Positions 57,469-64,000 of a stretch of DNA of 64,000 bases are shown in pieces; position 1 is the stretch's first letter; every line of letters begins with the position of its first letter. The notes beneath the pieces are model-generated. The model was not told the origin of the DNA, ran no database searches, and worked only from the letters and a program-made list of their open reading frames with translations. This stretch comes from Allosediminivita pacifica. GTDB taxonomy: Bacteria > Pseudomonadota > Alphaproteobacteria > Rhodobacterales > Rhodobacteraceae. The translations under genes were made by a program, and so were the position numbers. Where the stretch lies: assembly GCF_003054175.1 (NCBI RefSeq), contig NZ_QBKN01000023.1:1-64000 (forward strand), in the 5' to 3' direction.

Positions 57469-58355
57469 CCGACCGGCAATTCCCTGACGAGAAAAGCCAC
57501 GGCGTCTTCCAGAACCGGCACTGGGCAGGTGTGGCCCTCGCCGTGGAACCCGGCATCGACTCCTGGATGGACGGCCGCGATGCGGTCAAACGCTTGTCGA
57601 GCACTGGTCTCGGGCATGTGCCTGTCATTCTGCCCGACGCGCAGGAACAGGGGTTTCGGTGCCGCAAGGGCGGCAAGATCGGGATAGTCGGCAGAAATAC
57701 CCGGATGCAGGAAATGGAAGGCGGAGTGCCCGCGCAGGAATGGTCCGCCCGCCGCCAGCATGTCGGCCCGGCACGCCATCCACGATATCGACGCGGCGGC
57801 ATCGACATGACGCGACAGGGCCAGTGCCTGCCAGGCCCGGAAACCACCGAAAGAAAAGCCGAAGGTCCCGACCGAGCTCACGCCCGTCTGCGCCGCGAGC
57901 CACCGCGCGGCCTGCATGTCCTCTGCGGCAGTGATACCGGCCAGCGACCAGCCAAGCCCGATTGCGGCGGCCGCCAACGCCTGCTGTCCCTCGTATCCCC
58001 CTGCCCGTCTGCTGCCAAAGCCAATCGCATCCAGGCAAAGCACCGAAAGCCCCGCGGCATGCAGTGCCTTCAAAGGCGAGGCCCCGTGGTAGTATTCACG
58101 ACCCCGCCCGAGCTTACCCCATCCGCGTGCGAAGTCGCCGCCATGTTCGTGAAACGCCAGGACCGCTGGTCCCGGGCGCCCGCGCAAGAAGATACCCGTC
58201 GCACGCGCACCGGTCGCAAACCGAAAGGCCACTCGCACGCCGCGCTGCTTCACGCCGGGCAGTTCATGATGCGGTGGCAGCGACGCGCGCCACTTCTCGA
58301 GATCCGCTCGCGGTCCGTTCCAGGTCCGCCGCCGCGCCTCGAGGAATTCCGGCAA
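57459..58355 (-). CDS. Alpha/beta hydrolase (acetyl-xylan-esterase-like)
   Basis: About 298 residues. The nucleophile elbow is GFSFGGF, preceded by LAFHEHGGDFARGWGKL (oxyanion hole region) and LDAIGFGSR; late Asp (GQNDRHMPE) and His (GEGHTCPV) complete the triad. It resembles acetyl-xylan esterase and dienelactone hydrolase groups. The start is uncertain. I chose TTG 58355, since upstream frame overlaps the ATPase gene. It is the last gene of the ABC operon led by the GntR gene, so it probably acts on an imported ester. Confidence 0.78.
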   Translation of the reverse strand: MPEFLEARRRTWNGPRADLEKWRASLPPHHELPGVKQRGVRVAFRFATGARATGIFLRGRPGPAVLAFHEHGGDFARGWGKLGRGREYYHGASPLKALHAAGLSVLCLDAIGFGSRRAGGYEGQQALAAAAIGLGWSLAGITAAEDMQAARWLAAQTGVSSVGTFGFSFGGFRAWQALALSRHVDAAASISWMACRADMLAAGGPFLRGHSAFHFLHPGISADYPDLAALAAPKPLFLRVGQNDRHMPETSARQAFDRIAAVHPGVDAGFHGEGHTCPVPVLEDAVAFLVRELPVGKE

Positions 58356-58363
58356 CTCGTCGA

Positions 58364-59110
58364 TCAGACCACCTGCTCGTAAGCCAAGGACGCCCCGATC
58401 AACTCTCGCGCGTAAGGTTCTTTCGCACGGTTCGCGACTATATCGTCCCGATCCAGCACCTCGACGATACGCCCGCTCTGCATGACTGCGAACCGTTCGC
58501 ACATGTGATCGACCACGGCCAGATCGTGGCTCACCATGATGTAGGTGAACCCCTTCTCCTGCCTCAGCCGGGCCAGCAGGTTCAGGATCTCGGCCTGAAC
58601 GCTCACATCGAGCGCCGAAGTCGGCTCGTCGAGGAAAAGCACGTCCGGTTCCAGGATCAGCGCACGCGCGATGGCCACCCGCTGACGCTGACCGCCCGAC
58701 ATCTGGTGCGGAAACCGGTCAAGGAATTCCGACGGCAGTCCCACGTCGCTCAGGGCGGCCTTCATGCGATCCTGCCGGTTGTCCAGCCCATGGATCGCCA
58801 GTGGCTCGGACAGCACTGTCCGCACCGATTGCCGTGGATGCAGCGATCCATAGGGGTCCTGAAACACCATTTGCAGCGTCCGGCACCGCTCCATCACATC
58901 CATATCGCGCACCGACTGGTCGCCGATCCGGACTTCGCCGTCCCAGATCGACCACAGCATCGACGCACAGCGCAGGACCGTGGATTTGCCGGATCCGCTT
59001 TCGCCGACGAGCCCGAAGCACTCGCCCGCAGCCACGTCGAAGCTCACGTCGGGTAGGATCTGCGCCGCACCCAGCGTGATCGACAGGTTTTTCACACTCA
59101 CCGGTTTCAT
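58364..59110 (-). CDS. Dipeptide-type ABC ATPase, DppF-like
   Basis: 248 residues. Walker A GESGSGKST, signature MSGGQRQR, Walker [12 protein letters not shown] are intact. It is shorter than usual DppF since the C-terminal oligopeptide domain is small. ATG 59110 overlaps the DppD-like stop by four bases. Confidence 0.9.
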   Translation of the reverse strand: MKPVSVKNLSITLGAAQILPDVSFDVAAGECFGLVGESGSGKSTVLRCASMLWSIWDGEVRIGDQSVRDMDVMERCRTLQMVFQDPYGSLHPRQSVRTVLSEPLAIHGLDNRQDRMKAALSDVGLPSEFLDRFPHQMSGGQRQRVAIARALILEPDVLFLDEPTSALDVSVQAEILNLLARLRQEKGFTYIMVSHDLAVVDHMCERFAVMQSGRIVEVLDRDDIVANRAKEPYARELIGASLAYEQVV

Positions 59111-59940
59111 GCGGCGCCCTCCACCCAACTGTCCCGACGTTGAAGCACAGGAAGCGGTCCGCGGTCCCCGCCGATACGCGGCTGCGCCGCGATCAGACCT
59201 TGGGTGTAAGGATGCGTGGCCTGGTCCAGGTCCCTTGCATCAAGCACTTCGACGACCTGACCGGCATACATGATCAGCACCCGATCACAGAAGTTCCGCA
59301 CCAGGTTCAGATCGTGCGAGATCATGACCAGACCGATGCCCCTTTCCCGAACCAGCCCGTCGAGGATGCGCAGGACCTCCAGGCGCACCGTCACGTCCAG
59401 AGCGGAGGTCGGCTCGTCCGCGATCACCAGGTCAGGATCGGTCATCAACATCATCGCGATCATGACCCGCTGCCCCATGCCGCCCGAGACCTCGTGAGGG
59501 TAGAGGTCGTAGACTCTTTCCGGCTCGCGGATCTGCACCGCCTCCAGCATCTCCAACGTCTTCGCGCGCGCCTTGCGTTTGGTCGCGCGGACGTGCGTGC
59601 GATAGGCCTCGGCGATCTGGTCGCCGCAGCGCTCGATCGGATTCAGGGAAAACTTGGGATCCTGAAGGATCATCGACATCCGCGCTCCGCGAACCTTCAG
59701 CATCCGCCGCTCGGGAATATCCAGAAGGTCGAGTTCCTCGAAGCGCATCCGGTCCGCCGTGACTTCGGCCCCCGGCAGAAGGCGAAGGATCGCTCGTCCG
59801 ACGGTTGACTTTCCCGAGCCGGATTCCCCGACAATCCCCAGCCTTTCGCGGCCAAGGTCGAAACTCACTCCGCGCACAGCCCACTCGGCCGACCCGCCGT
59901 AGCGCACGCCAAGGTTCTTTACGCTCAGTATCGGCTCCAT
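59107..59940 (-). CDS. Dipeptide-type ABC ATPase, DppD-like
   Basis: 277 residues. Walker A GESGSGKST, Walker [13 protein letters not shown]. The signature reads VSGGMGQR, as in DppD. ATG 59940 has AAGAGGTG just upstream; a GTG nine bases earlier, overlapping the permease stop, is an alternative. It pairs with the DppF-like ATPase. Confidence 0.9.
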   Translation of the reverse strand: MEPILSVKNLGVRYGGSAEWAVRGVSFDLGRERLGIVGESGSGKSTVGRAILRLLPGAEVTADRMRFEELDLLDIPERRMLKVRGARMSMILQDPKFSLNPIERCGDQIAEAYRTHVRATKRKARAKTLEMLEAVQIREPERVYDLYPHEVSGGMGQRVMIAMMLMTDPDLVIADEPTSALDVTVRLEVLRILDGLVRERGIGLVMISHDLNLVRNFCDRVLIMYAGQVVEVLDARDLDQATHPYTQGLIAAQPRIGGDRGPLPVLQRRDSWVEGAA

Positions 59941-59945
59941 GGCGC

Positions 59946-60842
59946 TCACCTCTTGTTAATCTGCTTGGGATCGAGCGCGTCGCGCAGTCCGTCGCCCAGA
60001 AGGTTGAAGGCAAGACTGACCAGAAGGATCGCGACCCCGGGGAAGGTCACCAGCCACCAGCTATCGATCATGTACCGGCGCCCCGTCGCGATCATCGCGC
60101 CCCACTCCGGGAGTGGTGGCTGTGCCCCGAGCCCTAGGAAACCGAGGCCGGCGGCGGTCAGGATCACGGTTGCCATGTTCAGCGTCAGCCGGATCAGGAC
60201 CGATGGCAGGCACATCGGCACGATGCTCTTCCAGATGATCCGGGCCGAGGACGCCCCCTGCAACCGCGCCGCCGCGATATAGTCGGCGCTGCGGAAGGTC
60301 ATCGTCTCGGCCCGCGCGAGCCGCGCGATGGGCGGCCAGGCCGTCAACGAGATCGCGATGATCGCGTTGTTCAGGCTCGGCCCCAGCGCCGCCACGAAAG
60401 CCAGAGACAGGATCAGGGAAGGGAAGGACAGGAAGATGTCGGTCAGGCGCATCAGAACCGTATCGACCCGTCCGCCGTAGTATCCCGCGACCGTGCCGAT
60501 GAACAGGCCGATGGGCCCCACGACGATCGACACGACGAAGATGATCGTCAACGTGATCCGCGAGCCGTGAACGATTCGGCTGTAGATATCGCGGCCCAGT
60601 TCGTCCGTACCGAAGAAATGCGCGCCTGAAGGCGGCTGCAGGGTGGACTGCAGATCCTGCACGTAGGGATCATGCGTCGCCAGCAGCGGCGCGAAGGCCG
60701 CCATCAGGATCAGCAGTGCAAGAACGACAAGCCCGAAGGCCGAAGGCGGCGCGCGGAACAGGAAGGCCGCAATGCGCCCCAGCGAAACAAGACCGTGCGG
60801 CAGCGAACGACGGCGGGCGGTTCCAAGGGGAAGTGTCACCAT
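59946..60842 (-). CDS. Dipeptide-type ABC permease, DppC-like
   Basis: 298 residues. The N-terminal segment before the first helix is about 30 residues. Later HFFGTDELGRDIYSRIVHGSR is the hallmark of DppC/OppC. The coupling loop is YIAAARLQGASSARIIWKSI. It follows the DppB-like gene with a one-base gap. Confidence 0.92.
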   Translation of the reverse strand: MVTLPLGTARRRSLPHGLVSLGRIAAFLFRAPPSAFGLVVLALLILMAAFAPLLATHDPYVQDLQSTLQPPSGAHFFGTDELGRDIYSRIVHGSRITLTIIFVVSIVVGPIGLFIGTVAGYYGGRVDTVLMRLTDIFLSFPSLILSLAFVAALGPSLNNAIIAISLTAWPPIARLARAETMTFRSADYIAAARLQGASSARIIWKSIVPMCLPSVLIRLTLNMATVILTAAGLGFLGLGAQPPLPEWGAMIATGRRYMIDSWWLVTFPGVAILLVSLAFNLLGDGLRDALDPKQINKR

Positions 60843-60843
60843 T

Positions 60844-61863
60844 TCAGCGCGTCCTCGGGTCGAAGACCCTGTAAAGGATGTCGGAAATCAAGTTCAGGCC
60901 AATGAAGATCAGGCCCACGACAAGCACGCAGGTCATCACCGCGTTCATGTCGCCGATCAGCAGGTTCGAGGTGAGGTACTGTCCAAAGCCCGGCCAGGCA
61001 AAGACCGTCTCGATCAGCACCGCGCCCTCGAGAAGCGATCCGTAGGCAAGCGCGACGATCGTGACCAACTGCACCTTGATGTTGCCGAAGGCATGACGCC
61101 AGATCGTCTTGTTGCGCGACAGCCCCTTCACCCGTGCCGTCGTCACGTATTCCTGGTTCAACTGATCCAGCATGAAGCTGCGCGTCATCCGCGTGATGTA
61201 CGCCGAAGAAGAATACCCGAGCAGCGACGCCGGCAGGATGATGTGGTTCACGGCGCTGCGGAACACGTCCCACTGGCCCGCAAGGGCGCTGTCGATCAGG
61301 AGAAAGTTCGTCCGCTCCGGAACCAGGCCGATGTAGAACTGGCTCATCCGCCCCGACCCGCCGACCCAGCCGAGGCCCGCATAGAAGATCAGCAGCGCGA
61401 TCATGCCCGTCCAGAAGATCGGCATCGAATGCCCCATCAGGCTCGCGATCCGGATCACGTGGTCGGGCCAGCGGTCCTTGTTCACCGCCGCGGCGACGCC
61501 CAGCGGAATGCCGAGGCCCGCACCGATCACGATGGCAAATGTCGCAAGCTCGACAGTGGCCGGCAGGACGCGTGCAATGTCCTGAAGCACCGGCTGGCCG
61601 GTACGGATGGACGTACCGAAATCAAAGGTCAGCACGTCGCGAACATAGAAGAAGAATTGCTGCCAGACCGGCCTGTCCAATCCCAATTGGCGATAGACGT
61701 TCTCGTAAACCTCCCGCGTGGCATCCTCGCCGACGATGGCCCGAACGGGGTCGGTCGGCATGATCCTCCCGATAACGAAGGTCAGGATCAGCAATCCAGC
61801 CAGCGTGACGAGGATCGCCCCCGCCTGGCCGGCGATGTCCGGTATCACCCTGCGCCGCATCAC
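60844..61863 (-). CDS. Dipeptide-type ABC permease, DppB-like
   Basis: 339 residues with about six helices. It has the DppB periplasmic stretch (RQLGLDRPVWQQFFFYVRDV) and the coupling loop VTTARVKGLSRNKTIW. It is the first transporter gene after gntR, with a regulatory gap of 65 bp that carries a TCATATGA motif. Confidence 0.92.
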   Translation of the reverse strand: MMRRRVIPDIAGQAGAILVTLAGLLILTFVIGRIMPTDPVRAIVGEDATREVYENVYRQLGLDRPVWQQFFFYVRDVLTFDFGTSIRTGQPVLQDIARVLPATVELATFAIVIGAGLGIPLGVAAAVNKDRWPDHVIRIASLMGHSMPIFWTGMIALLIFYAGLGWVGGSGRMSQFYIGLVPERTNFLLIDSALAGQWDVFRSAVNHIILPASLLGYSSSAYITRMTRSFMLDQLNQEYVTTARVKGLSRNKTIWRHAFGNIKVQLVTIVALAYGSLLEGAVLIETVFAWPGFGQYLTSNLLIGDMNAVMTCVLVVGLIFIGLNLISDILYRVFDPRTR

Positions 61864-61895
61864 ACCCCTCCCAAGATGACTTCGCTTTGACGTAG

Positions 61896-61922
61896 TATGA
61901 CTTAGTCTAATTCATATGACAA
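61896..61922. promoter_or_regulatory. GntR-type operator candidate before the dppB-like gene
   Basis: TATGA (61896-61900) and TCATATGA followed by CAA (61912-61922) lie in the 65-bp AT-rich gap between gntR and the dppB-like gene. The core equals the motif repeated at 52945-52979. A related half site, TTGTCATA, lies at 62685-62692, 34 bp before the gntR start. Confidence 0.5.
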
Positions 61923-61928
61923 GCTATC

Positions 61929-62651
61929 CTAAACCGATCTTCCTCCGAAGATCGCACGGTACCGCGCCAGACTGCCTTGCAGATGTTCCCGCATCGCCTG
62001 AGACGCGGCGGCATCATCGTTGGCGAGAATAGCGCTTACGATTTCGCGATGCTCCTGCGAGATAAGCCGCAGATACTCCGGATCCGTCGGCCCGCCGCCG
62101 CCCGACCGGACCGTACGACGCGGTATGACAGAGGGGCCGATCAGGGTCAGGCATTCCGCGAAGCGGCTGTTGTTCGATGCCTGCGCGATCGCCACGTGCA
62201 GGGCAAAGTCCGCATCGACCGAGGTTTCGCCGGACGCGATCAAGGCCTCCATCTCCTCGAATCGCGCGATGATCTCTTCCTCCTGCTGGGCAGATCGACG
62301 CCGCGCAGCAAGGGCCGCGGCCTCGACCTCAAGCGCTGTCCTCAGTTCAAGGATCTCGATTACCGACGACACGCGCGACGGGTCTACGTCGCGAAATGAA
62401 GCTGCTTCGCTCTCGGGTGGTTCGGTGACATATACTCCGGAGCCCTGGCGTGGCTGAAGCAGCCCATCGGCACGAAGCGCGGCGACCGCCTCGCGCACCA
62501 CCGTACGGCTGACCCCCGCCTCTTCACACAATCTTGCTTCACTGGGCAGGCGACTGCCCACGGGAAATTCGCCGGTGGCAATCCTGCGGCGAAGATCCGC
62601 GATCATCTCGGCCACCATCGTGCCCCGTCGGCCCGGCTTTGCCTGCTCCAT
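61929..62651 (-). CDS. GntR-family regulator, FadR subfamily
   Basis: 240 residues. The winged helix has VGSRLPSEARLCEEAGVSRT and VREAVAALRADGLLQPRQG. The C-terminal all-helical FCD domain has the metal-type pattern DADFALHVAIAQASNN and later HREIVSAI. This subfamily commonly senses sugar acids such as galacturonate or gluconate. It sits upstream of the ABC operon; the shared TCATATGA motif suggests it also governs kdgD. Confidence 0.9.
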   Translation of the reverse strand: MEQAKPGRRGTMVAEMIADLRRRIATGEFPVGSRLPSEARLCEEAGVSRTVVREAVAALRADGLLQPRQGSGVYVTEPPESEAASFRDVDPSRVSSVIEILELRTALEVEAAALAARRRSAQQEEEIIARFEEMEALIASGETSVDADFALHVAIAQASNNSRFAECLTLIGPSVIPRRTVRSGGGGPTDPEYLRLISQEHREIVSAILANDDAAASQAMREHLQGSLARYRAIFGGRSV

Positions 62652-63083
62652 CTACCACCCTCTCGTCTTCTATCTTGCGGAATTTGTCATACACTCTGAT
62701 CGGGAGATTGCACGGAGATACTACATGAAACCGCCGCACGGACACGACCACTCATGGGCCAGGCGATTTCGCTCAGCCCAACGACAATTATGACAACACG
62801 AACTGCTGACCTGCATCGGACGATTGGTCCGGTGCATCTGCGGTCGACGTCGCCGATGGCGATCCAGCATTGGGGAGCAGCGCAGGCAAACGGCGGCCTT
62901 CCGTAAGCCCGAAGAAAGTCGGGGCTCCCCCCACTCGGCTTGGCTCTTGCCGAAGCTGCCACGCCCCTGCGAGGAAGAATGCCGTCCGCTTGACGTGGAA
63001 GACAGAGGAACAATTCCAGTTTCCACTCGTTCGACAGAAACTTCTTCCACGCGAAGGGGCCCACCCAGTCAGACGGAGGCGGC
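62652..63083. other. 432-bp divergent gap, gntR / paoA-like genes
   Basis: A half site TTGTCATA is at 62685-62692. Short frames on both strands look random. The promoter of the molybdenum enzyme operon should lie in the last 150 bases, which are comparatively less GC-rich; I see no clear -35/-10 pair. Confidence 0.4.
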
Positions 63084-63590
63084 ATGAAGACGGACCTCAC
63101 GGTCAATGGCGAGGCACGGCAGGTCGAGCACGAGTCGCGCACGACATTGCTCGACGCGCTACGCGATCACCTTGATCTCACCGGAACGAAAAAGGGCTGC
63201 GACCACGGCCAGTGCGGGGCCTGCACGGTTCTCGTGAACGGGCGCCGGGTCAATTCCTGCCTCTCGCTCGCAGCGATGCACGACGGCGACGAGATCACCA
63301 CCATCGAAGGCCTCGGCGAACCCGGCGCGCTCAACACGCTGCAAGAGGCGTTCGTCAACAAGGACGGCTACCAGTGCGGCTACTGCACGCCCGGCCAGAT
63401 CATGTCGGCCACCGCCATGCTCGAAGAGGCCCGCGACGGCGCGCCCTCGCATGTCTCGGAAACGCTGACCGGCTCGGTGCCCCTCACCGACGCCGAGATC
63501 GCCGAGCGCATGAGCGGCAACCTCTGCCGCTGCTCGGCCTATCCCTTCATCCGCGAGGCGATCGCCATGAGCGCGGAGAAGAAGTCATGA
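63084..63590 (+). CDS. paoA: [2Fe-2S] subunit of a molybdenum aldehyde dehydrogenase (PaoA-like)
   Basis: 168 residues. Plant-type cluster cysteines C39, C44, C47 and C59 ([12 protein letters not shown]) and the second set C98, C101, C148 and C150 ([15 protein letters not shown]) bind two [2Fe-2S] clusters. The order small subunit then FAD subunit matches E. coli paoAB. E. coli PaoA has a Tat signal; this protein starts directly at the domain, so the enzyme may be cytoplasmic. The stop overlaps the next start by four bases. Confidence 0.9.
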   Translation: MKTDLTVNGEARQVEHESRTTLLDALRDHLDLTGTKKGCDHGQCGACTVLVNGRRVNSCLSLAAMHDGDEITTIEGLGEPGALNTLQEAFVNKDGYQCGYCTPGQIMSATAMLEEARDGAPSHVSETLTGSVPLTDAEIAERMSGNLCRCSAYPFIREAIAMSAEKKS

Positions 63591-64000
63591 AAGAATTCAC
63601 CTACGCACGCGCCGAAACGCTGGACGACGCGGCCGGGCAGCTCGACGAAACCGCGCGCGTCATCGCGGGCGGGACGAACCTGCTGGACCTGATGAAGCTG
63701 CAGGTCATGGCCCCTGAAAAAGTCGTCGACATCACCCGCCTGCCGGACCTGTCGGAGATCAGCGCCGAGGGCGAGGGCCTGCGCATCGGTGCGCTCGTCA
63801 CCAACTCGCAACTGGCCGAGGATCACCGCGTCCGCTCGCTCTACCCAGTGCTGAGCCGCGCGATCCTTGCCGGCGCGTCGGGCCAGATCCGCAACAAGGC
63901 GACCACCGGCGGCAACCTGCTGCAGCGCACCCGTTGCCCCTATTTCTACGACCCCGCCATGGCCTGCAACAAGCGCGACCCGGGCGCCGGATGCGCGGCC
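63587..64000 (+). CDS. paoB: FAD subunit of a molybdenum aldehyde dehydrogenase (PaoB-like), partial
   Basis: The first 138 residues are present; the gene runs past the window end. FAD-binding motifs AGGTN (27-31) and TTGGNL (107-112) are seen. Cysteines C117, C127 and C136 in [13 protein letters not shown] and PGAGC match the extra [4Fe-4S] insert found in PaoB, which marks this group among xanthine oxidase-type enzymes. A large Mo-binding subunit should follow. Confidence 0.9.
   Translation, partial: MKEFTYARAETLDDAAGQLDETARVIAGGTNLLDLMKLQVMAPEKVVDITRLPDLSEISAEGEGLRIGALVTNSQLAEDHRVRSLYPVLSRAILAGASGQIRNKATTGGNLLQRTRCPYFYDPAMACNKRDPGAGCAA

Overview
The window reads as a GC-rich alphaproteobacterial replicon, most likely from the Rhodobacteraceae (Roseobacter-type). 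The grounds are strong GC bias at third codon positions, the dense load of ABC and TRAP importers with short overlapping operons, a bphO-bphP pair with an HWE kinase, a Ku-LigD pair, and a typical marine-alphaproteobacterial set of sugar-acid and hydantoin genes. There are no rRNAs, tRNAs, transposases or CRISPR arrays. It looks like accessory sequence, perhaps a chromid or megaplasmid; that placement is inference.

Layout. 1-1321: a 40-bp perfect palindrome beside a 5'-truncated GGDEF-EAL gene. 1614-5775: a redox/iron-sulfur group, with sodB, fdxA, a flavin reductase and a DoxX-like protein on the minus strand, divergent from a SufR-like regulator, a truncated globin and an E. coli-type murB that lacks an ordinary start codon. 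6171-9678: an acyl-CoA synthetase and a large MscS channel. 10096-17222: a complete hydantoin-to-D-amino-acid locus with its own polar-solute ABC importer, D-carbamoylase, D-hydantoinase, racemase and LysR regulator. 17254-20612: Ku and LigD, the two-component bacterial NHEJ system. 20900-33620: ChaC, bacteriophytochrome with heme oxygenase, a Crp-like regulator, a membrane-fused spermidine-synthase-like protein, a Usp, a SulP transporter, an SDR gene broken by a stop codon and an NhaP antiporter with a cNMP domain.

34396-39676: a phosphonate-type ABC importer whose last gene is a HAD-IIA phosphatase, facing a DeoR regulator. Two TCTGCGAT direct repeats lie between them, which suggests uptake of a phosphorylated compound. 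39725-46449: a sugar ABC importer with a Gfo/Idh/MocA dehydrogenase and a divergent LysR gene with a good T-N11-A box.

46851-62651: the most coherent candidate for a new pathway. A TRAP importer, a beta-hydroxyacid-type dehydrogenase, an aldehyde dehydrogenase and a cupin protein face KdgD, an enolase-superfamily dehydratase, a GDSL esterase, a dipeptide-type ABC importer, an alpha/beta hydrolase and a FadR-type GntR regulator. KdgD makes 2-oxoglutarate semialdehyde and the ALDH could finish the route to 2-oxoglutarate, so the group probably degrades an acylated or otherwise conjugated aldarate/aldonate. The palindrome TCATATGA occurs in both regulatory gaps of this group. 63084-64000: the start of a PaoAB-type molybdenum aldehyde dehydrogenase operon, cut by the window end. 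Gene remnants at 33989-34330 (iron-siderophore ATPase) and about 46451-46637 (sugar ABC ATPase) show past loss of transport genes.
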